This document shows, piece by piece, positions 35,210 to 45,000 of a DNA stretch of 52,394 bases. Source of the DNA: Carboxylicivirga sp. GTDB taxonomy: Bacteria; Bacteroidota; Bacteroidia; Bacteroidales; Marinilabiliaceae. Made by a program: the position numbers and the translations under genes. The first letter of the stretch is position 1; the number at the start of each line of letters is the position of its first letter. The stretch spans positions 1 to 52,394 of the forward strand of contig JAOARW010000073.1 in NCBI GenBank assembly GCA_025210475.1, in the 5' to 3' direction. The notes below the pieces were generated by a model, which made no database searches, was not told where the DNA came from, and was given only the letters and a program-made list of their open reading frames with translations.

Positions 35210-35242
35210 AAAGCGGCTGCCCCATTGTGAGGCAACCGCTTT
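35210..35242 (-). terminator. terminator of the M3 peptidase gene
   Basis: A 7-bp outer stem (AAAGCGG against CCGCTTT) and a 4-bp inner stem (TGCC/GGCA) separated by one mismatch; T-rich sequence follows on the minus strand. Confidence 0.8.
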
Positions 35243-35271
35243 GCTGTTATTGTTGATTGGATATAAGGGAT

Positions 35272-37392
35272 TTATTCTAATCCGCGTTGGCGAAGTAAAG
35301 CTTCAATTTTTGGCTCGCGGCCACGGAAGTTTTTATACATTTCCATCGCATCTACAGTTCCACCTCTTTCAAGGATATTGGTGCGGAACGATTGAGCAGT
35401 TGACTGATCATACAAGCTGGTTTCCTTGAAGGCTTCAAATGCATCGGCATCTAATACGCCCGACCAGATGTAGCTGTAGTAACCGGCTGTATAGCCGCTG
35501 CTGGCAAAAATGTGCATGAAATACGTTGATTTGTAACGTGAGATAATCTCAGGAATCAAACCAATGCTATTCAGATAATCTTCTTCAAACTGATTCACAT
35601 CAATTGATTTTACCTCTTTCTGAGTGTGGTAATTCATATCAAGAAGAGCAGCTGCCAAATATTCGGTTGTGGCAAATCCCTGGTTGAAATGTCCACTGTT
35701 TTTTAGCTTCTCCACTAAAGCATCCGGAATAACTTCGCCTGTTTTATAATGGCGGGCATATTCCTTCATTACTTCGGGATCGCTGGCCCAGTTTTCCATT
35801 ACCTGCGATGGTAATTCTACAAAATCGCGTGGTACAGAAGTACCTGATAAGCCGCTGTAAGTACAATCGCTTAATAATTGGTGCAGGCCGTGTCCAAACT
35901 CGTGGAACAGAGTTGTTGTTTCATCAAAGCTTAATAAGGCAGGCTTATCACCAACTGGCTTAGAGAAGTTACAAACAATGGTTACAACCGGAGGAATGTC
36001 TTTACCGCCACGACGGCTTTGCTTGCGGAAAGCACCACACCATGCACCTTGTTTTTTGGTGGCACGCGGATGCCAGTCCATGTACAAGATACCTTTATGA
36101 GAACCATCAGCTTCTAATACTTTAAATACCTGAGCATCGGCATGTGGCTTTGGAAATTCACCGGTAATTTCTTCGAACTGAAGACCAAATAATTTAGTAG
36201 CTACAGCAAAAGCACCATCGCGCACGTTGTTTAGTTCAAAGTATGGACGAACTTCGTTTTCATCCAGGTCATATTTTTCTTTACGAACCTTTTCAGCATA
36301 ATACCACCAATCCCATGAGGCCAGTTTAAAACCACCTTTTTCGCGATCGATAATGGCCTGCATGGCTTCGCGCTCTTTTTTAGCTACCGGCAATGCACGG
36401 TTCCAAAGCTCTTCAAGTAATTCATATACTTTATCCGAAGTCTTTGCCATGCGCTCTTCCAACACGTAATCGGCATATGTTTCATAACCCAACAGGTTGG
36501 CTTTTTTAACACGAAGGTTAACAACCTCTTCAATCAACTTCTTGTTATCAAGACTGTCGTTGTTATTGCCACGCATGTAGTAACCTTTGTAAAGCTTCTC
36601 GCGCAACTCGCGCTTATCGGCATAGGAAAGGAACGGCAACATACTTGGCTTTTGTGTTGTAAACACCCATTTGCCTTCCAGACCCATTTCTTTAGCTGTT
36701 TCGGCAGCTCCAATAACAGCTGATTCCGGCAATCCAGCAAGGTCTTCTTTGTTATCAATAACCAACTTAAACTTGTTGGTTTCCTTAAGTACATTGGTTG
36801 AGTATTGGTTGAACAGTTCAGATAATCGGGAGTTGATCTGACGTAATTCTCCTTTTTTATCTTCAGCCAGACTTACACCGCTGCGAACAAAACCTTTGTA
36901 GGTATCTTCAAGCAACATCAATTGTTCGCCATTCAGCTTTAAAGCATCTTTTTGCTCATAAACATCTTTTACGCGTGCAAACAATGCAGGATTCAGACTA
37001 ATATCATCGCTATGGGCACTGATTTTCTTACCTACTTCAGATGCAATAGCCATAATGCCTTCGGTTCCATGAGCCGATTTTAAACTATAATAAACCGACA
37101 TTACTTCCGATAACATTTCACCGGCATCGTCGAGTGCAACGATTGTATTTTCAAAAGTTGCTTCTTCTTTGTTATTGATAATAGCTTCCACTTCTGCTTT
37201 ATGCTCAGTCATGGCTTTGTCAATGGCCGGCATGTAATGTTCAGGTTTGATTTGTTCAAACGGAGGAACATTAAACTCCGTATCATATTTACTGAAGAAC
37301 GGATTATCACCGCCCTGATCCTTTTTCTGTGGCGACTGGCACGCCGAAATAGCGATAACCATTGCCAACGAAAGCAATAGAAAATGTCTCAT
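35272..37392 (-). CDS. dcp-like: M3-family zinc metallopeptidase lipoprotein (Dcp-like peptidyl-dipeptidase)
   Basis: 706 residues from the ATG at 37392, chosen because MRHFLLLSLAMVIAISAC is a lipoprotein signal; the open frame extends 25 codons further without homology. The zinc motif HEFGH (about 497-501, in LFHEFGHGLHQLLSD) with the downstream glutamate region PSQVMENW defines the M3 (thimet oligopeptidase/Dcp/oligopeptidase A) family. The catalytic-domain landmarks YMDWHPRATKKQGAW, SGTSVPRDFVELPSQ and GYYSYIWSGVLDADAF are in order. It should trim short peptides, in the periplasm or at the surface because of the lipid anchor. It is transcribed alone, divergent from lipA. Confidence 0.93.
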   Translation of the reverse strand: MRHFLLLSLAMVIAISACQSPQKKDQGGDNPFFSKYDTEFNVPPFEQIKPEHYMPAIDKAMTEHKAEVEAIINNKEEATFENTIVALDDAGEMLSEVMSVYYSLKSAHGTEGIMAIASEVGKKISAHSDDISLNPALFARVKDVYEQKDALKLNGEQLMLLEDTYKGFVRSGVSLAEDKKGELRQINSRLSELFNQYSTNVLKETNKFKLVIDNKEDLAGLPESAVIGAAETAKEMGLEGKWVFTTQKPSMLPFLSYADKRELREKLYKGYYMRGNNNDSLDNKKLIEEVVNLRVKKANLLGYETYADYVLEERMAKTSDKVYELLEELWNRALPVAKKEREAMQAIIDREKGGFKLASWDWWYYAEKVRKEKYDLDENEVRPYFELNNVRDGAFAVATKLFGLQFEEITGEFPKPHADAQVFKVLEADGSHKGILYMDWHPRATKKQGAWCGAFRKQSRRGGKDIPPVVTIVCNFSKPVGDKPALLSFDETTTLFHEFGHGLHQLLSDCTYSGLSGTSVPRDFVELPSQVMENWASDPEVMKEYARHYKTGEVIPDALVEKLKNSGHFNQGFATTEYLAAALLDMNYHTQKEVKSIDVNQFEEDYLNSIGLIPEIISRYKSTYFMHIFASSGYTAGYYSYIWSGVLDADAFEAFKETSLYDQSTAQSFRTNILERGGTVDAMEMYKNFRGREPKIEALLRQRGLE

Positions 37393-37679
37393 CTGTCTTA
37401 AAATTATATAATTGACTAATTGGTTGCGCATTGAAAGGTTTGCAAGATAGGTAAAAGGCGCTAACAATTAGCATGACAAAATGCAGTTTTACTTATGTCG
37501 TAAAACACATTCTAACTGCTATTGCATAAATGAACAATGTCAATTTTTTGGTGTTTAGCTACGGTAAGTTGATTCTCAGATTGATAATTGGCACACTGAA
37601 ATGCAAATATTCCTCATTTTTTAGACCATTATTTTTAAGTAATATTGTCGCATTGTTAAGGCTTAAATACAATTACAAC

Positions 37680-38552
37680 ATGGTGAAGATTAAAAGCAAA
37701 ATAGTAAAACCAGATTGGCTCAAAATACAACTCCCTAATACCACCGATTACAAATGGATGCACAATACCATCCGTGATAATAAACTACATACAATTTGTA
37801 CCAGTGGTAAATGTCCCAATGCGGCTGAATGCTGGGCTGCAGGAACAGCCACATTTATGATATTGGGTGATATTTGTACCCGGGCCTGTAAATTTTGTAA
37901 TGTTAAAACCGGCAAGCCCGATCCGGTGGATCTGAAAGAACCATTGCGTATTGCCCGTTCCATTCAAATTATGAAATTAAAGCATGCCGTAATTACTTCG
38001 GTGGATCGCGATGATCTGGAAGATGGCGGTGCTGAAATTTGGGCAGCTACCATTCGCAAAACCAAAGAGCTGAATCCGAAAACAACCATGGAAGTATTGA
38101 TCCCCGATTTTAATGGTTTGCACCATTTGATTCAACAGGTGATGGATGCTAAGCCGGAAGTGATCTCGCACAACCTGGAAACCGTTCGCCGATTAACACC
38201 GGTTATCCGAACCAAGGCCAAATACGATTTAAGCCTAAAAGTTCTGAAATACATTGCAGATGGTGGCATGGTGGCTAAGTCGGGTATTATGTTGGGCTTG
38301 GGTGAAAAAGAAGAAGAAGTGTTTGAAACCATGGATGACCTGCTGGCGGCAGGCGTAACCGTAATGACCATTGGTCAATACCTTCAGCCGTCAAAAAATC
38401 ATTTGCCTGTTTCTGAATACATAACACCCGAGCAATTCGAAAAATATAAACAAGTAGGCCTCGAAAAGGGTTTTAAGTATGTTGAAAGTGGCCCGATGGT
38501 GCGTTCATCGTATCATGCCGAACAGCATATTAACGCATTAAACAACCAGTAA
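37680..38552 (+). CDS. lipA: lipoyl synthase
   Basis: 290 residues from the ATG at 37680; the open frame reaches back to 37530 but those 50 residues lack homology and lie beyond normal family length. Radical-SAM cluster cysteines CTRACKFC (66, 70, 73) and the auxiliary cluster motif CX4CX5C (40, 45, 51) are present, together with the C-terminal RSSY (275-278), whose serine ligates the auxiliary cluster. The enzyme inserts two sulfurs into octanoyl groups on lipoyl domains of 2-oxo acid dehydrogenases and GcvH. The stop overlaps the lipB start by one base, so the two are translationally coupled. Confidence 0.97.
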   Translation: MVKIKSKIVKPDWLKIQLPNTTDYKWMHNTIRDNKLHTICTSGKCPNAAECWAAGTATFMILGDICTRACKFCNVKTGKPDPVDLKEPLRIARSIQIMKLKHAVITSVDRDDLEDGGAEIWAATIRKTKELNPKTTMEVLIPDFNGLHHLIQQVMDAKPEVISHNLETVRRLTPVIRTKAKYDLSLKVLKYIADGGMVAKSGIMLGLGEKEEEVFETMDDLLAAGVTVMTIGQYLQPSKNHLPVSEYITPEQFEKYKQVGLEKGFKYVESGPMVRSSYHAEQHINALNNQ

Positions 38553-39256
38553 TGAGCAATAACTATACAGTTTTTGAAGATTTAGGCATTAAGGACTATA
38601 AAGAAGTTTGGGATTACCAGGAAAAGCTTTTTAGCGAAGTGGTGGATGTGAAACTTCATAACCGTGATCAGGCCAACGAACAAAAAAGCATTACCAATCA
38701 TTTGCTGTTTGTGGAGCATCCGCACGTTTATACTTTAGGTAAAAGTGGTGTCCAAAATAATCTTTTGATCAACGATCAGTTTCTAAAACAGATTAACGCT
38801 ACGTTTTACAAAATTAACCGGGGCGGCGATATTACTTATCATGGCCCGGGTCAGTTAGTGGGTTACCCTATATTAGATTTGGAGGCTTTAGATCTTCAGG
38901 TTAAAAGTTACATTCATAACCTGGAGGAAGCCATCATTCAAACACTGGCCGATTACGGCATAAAAAGCGAGCGATTGGATGGTGCAACAGGTGTTTGGCT
39001 CGATACAGATGTGCCGGGTAAATCGCGGAAGATTTGCGCCATTGGGGTAAAGGCAAGCCGCTATGTATCAATGCATGGATTTGCTTTGAATGTCAACACC
39101 GATTTGAACTATTTCAATCACATTAATCCGTGTGGATTTGTTGACAAAGGGGTTACGTCCATGGAAAAAGAATTAGGTCGCAAAATCGACATGCAGGAAA
39201 TAAAAGATAAGCTTGTTCAAAAATTATCTGCTATTTTTAATTTGCAATTAAACTAG
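38552..39256 (+). CDS. lipB: octanoyl-[acyl carrier protein]:protein octanoyltransferase
   Basis: 234 residues. The family motif GGDITYHGPGQLVGYPI (91-107) is intact. The catalytic pair is Lys160 (SRKICAIGVKASR) and Cys194 (NPCGFVDKGVTSM). LipB moves the octanoyl group from ACP onto the lipoyl-domain lysine, which LipA then sulfurates, so lipB next to lipA completes the endogenous lipoate pathway. The start codon overlaps the lipA stop (TAATG). The end of the gene is followed by about 100 bases of AT-rich sequence before recJ. Confidence 0.97.
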   Translation: MSNNYTVFEDLGIKDYKEVWDYQEKLFSEVVDVKLHNRDQANEQKSITNHLLFVEHPHVYTLGKSGVQNNLLINDQFLKQINATFYKINRGGDITYHGPGQLVGYPILDLEALDLQVKSYIHNLEEAIIQTLADYGIKSERLDGATGVWLDTDVPGKSRKICAIGVKASRYVSMHGFALNVNTDLNYFNHINPCGFVDKGVTSMEKELGRKIDMQEIKDKLVQKLSAIFNLQLN

Positions 39257-39385
39257 TGAGCATAAATAATATAGCGTTATTATTAGGCGTTAAAAAATTA
39301 ATTTTTATTAACAATTGCTTATTCTGCTTTTGATTTAAGATAAATTTTCGAAAAATTTATGCTCTTAAATGGGCAAAAAAGGGAG

Positions 39386-41107
39386 ATGGAAAAACGGTGG
39401 AGCATAAAACCCGAGAGTGATGATGAAACAATTAATCACTTATCAGAGGTACTAAATATTAATCGCGTATTGGCAAACCTGCTTGTCCAGAGAGGTGTGC
39501 GCAATTACGACGAGGCCAAGGCGTTTTTTCGACCAAAGCTAACAGATTTACATAACCCTTTCTTAATGAAAGATATGGAGGCGGCTGTTCATCGCATTGA
39601 AAAAGCTTTCGATAATCAGGAGAAGATTCTGATTTATGGCGATTACGATGTGGATGGTACTACCAGCGTTGCTTTGGTATATTCATTTTTAAGCCTTCAC
39701 TACAGCGACATTGATTATTACATTCCCAACCGCTACGAGGAAGGGTATGGCATATCCTACAAAGGAATCGATTACGCAGCCGACAATGGTATAACCCTGG
39801 TAATTGCATTGGATTGCGGCATTAAAGCCGTTGAAAAGATGGATTATGCCCGCGAAAAAGGCATCGATTTTATCATTTGTGATCACCATACACCTGGCGA
39901 TGTATTGCCAACAGCGGCGGCTTGTCTGGATCCCAAACGTCCCGATTGCACGTATCCGGATAAGAACCTTTCGGGATGTGGCGTTGGATTTAAGCTGATG
40001 CAGGCCTTTTGTCGCTTCAAAGACTTCAAAGAGTCACAGCTATATGATTTAATCGACCTGGTGGCCGTAAGTATTGCCTCGGATATCGTGCCAATCACCG
40101 GTGAAAACCGGATTCTTGCCTACTATGGACTGGAAAAATTAAATTCCAACCCGGGCATTGGATTAAGTTCGATTATTAAAATTGCCGGTATGGAAGGACG
40201 CGAAATCACCATCAGTGATATCGTCTTTAAAATCGGTCCGCGAATTAATGCGGCGGGTCGAATCGATGCCGGAAGCGATGCTGTTGATCTTTTAGTGAGT
40301 CGCGATTCGGGTAATGCCGGTTTAATGAGCAAAGACATCGACGAGTGTAACGAAACGCGCAAAGATCTGGATCGAAGCATTACGGTTGAGGCTCATGATT
40401 TGATTGCGACTAATCCGGAGTTGCTCAAAAAAAAATCTACCGTTCTTTATAACAAGGACTGGCACAAAGGAGTCATTGGTATTGTGGCTTCGCGCCTTAC
40501 CGAGTCGTTCTATCGTCCAACCATTATTCTGACTGAGTCGAAAGGCTTTGCTACAGGTAGTGCCCGTTCAGTTGAAGGTTTCGATCTTTATAAAGCCATT
40601 GAGTCGTGCAGTGATTTACTTGAAAACTTTGGTGGCCACATGTATGCTGCCGGATTGACCCTGAAAATTGAAAACATTCCCGTTTTCCAGGAGCGATTCG
40701 AAAAATATGTGGAAGATAACATCTTGCCCGAGCAACTTATACCACAAATTGAAATTGATTCCAAGTTGCACCTGAAGGATATCAATGCCAAATTCTATCG
40801 CATCTTAAAACAATTCCGTCCTTTCGGTCCCGGAAATATGAAACCTGCTTTTTCATCAGAGCGCGTTTTCGATTATGGAACCAGTAAGTGCGTGGGTAAA
40901 GATCGCGATCACCTAAAACTGGAGATTATCGAAGAACATTCTGCTGCTATTAAGCAGGGCATTGCTTTTTCAATGGGGAGTGTTATCGATAAAATAAAAT
41001 CCAACGATCCCTTCGATATCTGCTATTCAGTTGAAGAGAATGTATATAATGGCATTACTACCATTCAGGTGATGGTAAAAGATATCAAATTTCCCTACGC
41101 TGAGTAA
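39386..41107 (+). CDS. recJ: single-stranded-DNA-specific exonuclease RecJ
   Basis: 573 residues from the ATG at 39386 (MEKRWSIKPE); an ATG at 39359 would add nine residues. DHH-superfamily motifs are in place: DYDVDG (86-91), the DHH triad (166-168, ICDHHTPGD), the metal-binding ALDCG and AVSIASDIVPITGENR, and the DHHA1 domain with GFATGSARSVEGFDLY and GGHMYAAGLTL; the C-terminal OB-type domain contains FRPFGPGNMKP. RecJ degrades single-stranded DNA 5'-3' in recombination and mismatch repair. The length is normal. The flanking transcript structure is unclear, as the next terminator-like hairpin is 330 bases downstream. Confidence 0.96.
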   Translation: MEKRWSIKPESDDETINHLSEVLNINRVLANLLVQRGVRNYDEAKAFFRPKLTDLHNPFLMKDMEAAVHRIEKAFDNQEKILIYGDYDVDGTTSVALVYSFLSLHYSDIDYYIPNRYEEGYGISYKGIDYAADNGITLVIALDCGIKAVEKMDYAREKGIDFIICDHHTPGDVLPTAAACLDPKRPDCTYPDKNLSGCGVGFKLMQAFCRFKDFKESQLYDLIDLVAVSIASDIVPITGENRILAYYGLEKLNSNPGIGLSSIIKIAGMEGREITISDIVFKIGPRINAAGRIDAGSDAVDLLVSRDSGNAGLMSKDIDECNETRKDLDRSITVEAHDLIATNPELLKKKSTVLYNKDWHKGVIGIVASRLTESFYRPTIILTESKGFATGSARSVEGFDLYKAIESCSDLLENFGGHMYAAGLTLKIENIPVFQERFEKYVEDNILPEQLIPQIEIDSKLHLKDINAKFYRILKQFRPFGPGNMKPAFSSERVFDYGTSKCVGKDRDHLKLEIIEEHSAAIKQGIAFSMGSVIDKIKSNDPFDICYSVEENVYNGITTIQVMVKDIKFPYAE

Positions 41108-41168
41108 GTTCTATTTTGAATCGTTATAAATAGCTTGAGATTTCCCGATTTATTTAAATTAACCTCTT

Positions 41169-41215
41169 TAGGGGTTTGTTAGGGTATTTTATGATTTTAT
41201 AAAATACCACCCCTA
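41169..41215. other. large hairpin in the recJ 3' region
   Basis: The inner stem GGTATTTTAT pairs with ATAAAATACC (10 bp, 6-base loop), with an outer TAGGGGT/ACCCCTA stem and a 7-base bulge. An alternative hairpin uses the same CCACCCCTA with TAGGGGGTAT just downstream (41221-41230). It is not followed by a T-run, so it may act in RNA stability or as a switch. Confidence 0.55.
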
Positions 41216-41440
41216 AAAAATAGGGGGTATCGATTCAAAAACATCTTTTAACATTTATTTACATGATTTATTTGAGGGGTGGAATTTAAATAAATCAATT
41301 AGGAAAATAATAATTTGTTAGATATGAGTTAATTACATGCTAATTTCTTGTAAACTAACTGGTGCGTGAATAACATTTTTATATATATTTAGCCCTCGAA
41401 AGTTAAGCCCTTTCCCTTAAATCAGATAAAATCCAGATGA

Positions 41441-41469
41441 AAAAAGGTTCGGCACTGCCGGACCTTTTT
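41441..41469. terminator. terminator-type hairpin with no adjacent gene
   Basis: A 13-bp stem with one G-T pair (AAAAAGGTTCGGC against GCCGGACCTTTTT) and a 3-base loop; A-run and T-run flank it on either strand. It may end a long recJ transcript or an unannotated small RNA. Confidence 0.7.
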
Positions 41470-41679
41470 ACGTATATACAGGTTTAGGACTTCAATCAAC
41501 GATTTTGCAGAATCAACAGCGTCTCCAATCATCCCTTCTTCCTTATGTATCGCTCCTACAGAACTAAAGTTTTTGGTAATTAATCAATAAGTCTTTGACC
41601 TAACCTATTATGCAGCGCATCTATGGTGTTATGAAAAAATCTGGAGCACAACCGGGGCTGAAAAAAACAGAACTCCCAA

Positions 41680-41811
41680 GCGCATGCTTATGTGATTAAA
41701 AACCGATAGTTATCTTTTTGTCAACCGATGCTTATGTTTTTAACAAGCGATGCTTATCGGTTTGTCAACGGATAGTTATTCGTTTTGCTATCGATAACTA
41801 TGTTTTGGAAA
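41680..41811. repeat. six-unit degenerate 22-bp tandem repeat array
   Basis: Units start at 41680, 41702, 41724, 41746, 41768 and 41790. Each carries GAT at positions 4-6 (CAT in the first) and TTAT at 9-12 (CTAT in the last), followed by a T-rich half. The exact 22-base period with no insertions equals two helical turns, so each core faces the same side of the DNA. No spacers or cas genes are present. Confidence 0.8.
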
Positions 41812-41885
41812 AGCTAATTCCTGATATATCACACCATTTGCTTACAAACAAACAAAAGAAGTGGCTGTTATGAGTAAAAATATAG

Positions 41886-41893
41886 TAATTTTG
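41886..41893 (+). promoter_or_regulatory. -7 promoter element before metH
   Basis: TAATTTTG matches the TAnnTTTG consensus. Transcription would begin about 41900, giving a leader of about 115 bases. No TTTG lies at the usual spacing upstream, so an activator may be needed. Confidence 0.45.
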
Positions 41894-41898
41894 CTTTT

Positions 41899-42014
41899 CA
41901 GCTCTTACTACCTGTCAAAACCAAGTAAGGCTGTAACCACATTTTACTGCTCAGTGAGTTGAAGTAAAAGCAAAGCAAAAAGCATTAACCACATTTTTCA
42001 ATTTAAGTAACGAT
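41899..42014 (+). promoter_or_regulatory. structured leader of metH
   Basis: Hairpin 1 (41899-41933) pairs CAGC and CTTACT with AGTAAG and GCTG, with one bulged base. Hairpin 2 (41942-41969) pairs TTTTACT with AGTAAAA and has a CTC/GAG top. A 12-base direct repeat, TAACCACATTTT, occurs at 41934-41945 and 41986-41997. It does not match the SAM-I, SAM-II or cobalamin riboswitch cores that I know. Confidence 0.5.
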
Positions 42015-45000
42015 ATGGCGCGATCAGAATTGTTGTACGAAGTCATTAAGAAGAGAGTGTTGATACTCGATGGGGCTATGGGCAGTTTAATACAGACCTA
42101 TAAGCTTGAAGAAGAGGACTACCGCGGTGAACGGTTTAAGGATTATCACATGCCCATTAAAGGGAATAATGATATTCTCTCAATCACTCAGCCTCATGTA
42201 ATAAAAGAGATACATGGTATGTATCTTGAAGCGGGTTCCGATATCATCGAAACCAATACATTTAATGCCACATCCATATCTCAGGCCGATTACGATATGC
42301 AGGAAGCGGTTTGGGACATCAATTTTGAGTCTGCCAAAATAGCCAGGGAAATAGCTGATGAGTATACGGCAAAGAATCCTGATAAGCCACGTTTTGTATG
42401 TGGTTCCATTGGTCCATTAAATAAAGCCTTGTCCTTATCGCCCGATGTGAATAATCCCGGTTTCCGGGCAACCACGTTTGATGAGGTGAAGGAAGCTTAC
42501 AAAGAGCAAGTGAGGGCACTTATTAAAGGTGGTTCCGATTTGTTGATGATCGAAACAGTATTTGATACCCTGAACGCCAAAGCTGCTTTATTGGCAATGG
42601 ACGAAGTTTTTGAGGAGCTGGAAAACAAGTTGCCGATTATGGTGTCGGGCACGATTACCGATGCCAGTGGTCGTACCCTGTCGGGACAGACCCTACAGGC
42701 ATTTATCGATTCGGTATCGCACATGGATATTCTGAGTATCGGCCTTAACTGTTCGCTGGGAGCCTCAGAGCTGGAACCTTATATCACTGAATTATCAAAG
42801 AAAGCACCTTTCTATATCAGTACGCATCCCAATGCCGGTTTACCCAATCAGTTTGGGGAGTACGATCAAACGCCCGATCAGATGTCGGAATTAATCAGTC
42901 ACTGGCTCGATGATGGAAAGGTAAATATACTGGGTGGTTGTTGCGGAACCACACCTGCGCACATTGCTGCTTTGGCAAACATGGCCGAGAAGTACAATGC
43001 GCACACAAAAGCAGAGGCATCCAAAATTACTCACCTGAGTGGATTGGAATCTCTGCAGATGCGTAAAGACACCAATTTTGTGAATATCGGCGAGCGTTGT
43101 AATGTTGCCGGTTCACGTAAGTTTTTACGACTCATCAAAGAAAAGAAATACGAAGAAGCGGTTGATATCGCCCGTCACCAGGTGGAAAACGGGGCACAGA
43201 TTGTAGATGTTAACATGGATGATGCCATGCTCGATGCCAAAGAAGAGATGGTGAATTTCCTGAATATGCTGATGTCCGATCCGGATGTGTCCAAGGTGCC
43301 TGTGATGGTTGATTCATCGAAGTTTGAGGTGATTGAAGCCGGATTAAAATGCCTCCAAGGTAAATCGGTGGTCAACAGTATCAGTCTGAAAGAAGGCGAA
43401 GAAGTGTTTCTGGAGCATGCCCGTATCATTAAAAAATACGGTGCAGCTGCCGTTGTGATGGCTTTCGATGAAAAAGGTCAGGCCGATAACTTTGAGCGGC
43501 GTAAAGAAATTTGTGGTCGAGCCTATAAGTTATTAACAGAGGTGGTTAATTTCCCGCCGCAGGATATTATTTTCGACCCCAATGTGTTGGCCATAGCAAC
43601 CGGTATCGAAGAGCACAATAATTATGCGGTTGATTTTATAAAAACCTGTAAATGGATTAAGGAAAACCTGCCCCATGCACACATCAGTGGAGGAATCAGT
43701 AACCTTTCATTCTCCTTCCGTGGTAATAATGTGGTGCGCGAGGCCATCCACTCGGTGTTCCTGTATTATGCCATCCAGGAAGGTTTGGATATGGGTATCG
43801 TTAATCCGGCGATGTTACAGGTTTATGACGATATACCGAAGGAGTTGCTCACCTATGTGGAAGATGTAGTGCTCAACAAACGCGAAGATGCCACCGACCG
43901 CATGGTGGAATATGCGGAGTCGATTAAGAATATTAAGCAGGAAGGTAGCGAGCAACAACAAGCTGCCTGGCGCGAAGGTACTCTTGAAGAGCGACTGAGT
44001 CACTGTTTGGTTAAAGGCATCAACGACTATCTGGATGTGGATTTGGAAGAAGCATTGGAGAAGTATCCTACTGCACTCGATATTATTGAGCAGCCTTTAA
44101 TGGCGGGTATGAATGTGGTTGGTGAACTGTTTGGAAGCGGAAAGATGTTTTTGCCTCAGGTGGTAAAAACGGCCCGTGTGATGAAGAAGGCAGTAGCCAT
44201 CTTACAGCCAATCATTGAAGAAGAAAAAGCAGCAACCGGCGGAAGCGGTGCCAATGGCAAAATTTTGATGGCCACCGTTAAGGGCGATGTACACGATATT
44301 GGTAAAAACATTGTAAGTGTGATTCTGGGTTGTAACAACTACCAGGTAATCGATCTTGGGGTGATGGTGCCAACCGAAGAAATCCTTAAAAAAACCATTG
44401 AGCATGGAGTTGATATCATTGGGCTAAGTGGATTAATTACGCCTTCGCTGGAAGAAATGGTGACCGTTGCCAAAGAAATGAAACGCAGCGGCTTTAATAT
44501 TCCGCTTTTAATTGGTGGAGCAACCACTTCTAAAATTCATACGGCTGTTAAGATTGAGCCCGAATACGATAATCCTGTGGTGCATGTTAAAGATGCATCG
44601 AAGAGTGCACAGGTGGTAAGCGCGCTTTTATCAAAAAAGGAAAAGGACAACTTCGTTAATGAAGTTAAAAATGAATACGAAGGATTGCGCGAACGCAATG
44701 CCAGCAAGAAAGCTGTTAAGTTGATTTCGATTGACGAAGCCAGGACGAAAAAGCATCAGATCGACTGGCAAAACACCATCATGCCTTTACCTGCCGAGGT
44801 AGGCGTGCGTGTGCTCGAAGACTATCCGATTAGTGAGATACGTAAGTTTATCGATTGGACCTTCTTCTACCAGGCCTGGCGCCTCACGGGTAACTACACC
44901 AATATGGAGACGGTGGTGGATGAGGCTTCAAAGGCCAAATGGCTGAAGCGTTATCGTACCGATGATGCCAAAGCCAAAGCTGAGGAGGCCCTGAAATTGT

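Larger units (their letters stand above)
41108..42014. other. 907-base gene-free region between recJ and metH
   Basis: There is no credible open frame on either strand. In order it holds two nested AT-rich hairpins (41169-41231), a terminator-type hairpin (41441-41469), a 22-bp tandem array (41680-41811), a -7 promoter box (41886-41893) and a structured metH leader (41899-42014). This is long for an intergenic gap in this window and is clearly not featureless. Confidence 0.7.

Noticed and set aside
37530..37679. 50-residue N-terminal extension of LipA
   Set aside because: It has no homology, exceeds usual family length and is AT-rich like intergenic DNA; the ATG at 37680 starts the conserved part.
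41169..41215. recJ terminator
   Set aside because: The hairpin is followed by A residues, not T, on the coding strand, so it lacks the intrinsic terminator signal.
41680..41811. CRISPR array
   Set aside because: The 22-base units are contiguous, with no spacers between them, and are too degenerate; no cas gene is nearby.
41500..42014. cobalamin or SAM riboswitch before metH
   Set aside because: I looked for the B12 box and for the SAM-I and SAM-II cores and did not find them; the leader hairpins do not match those folds.
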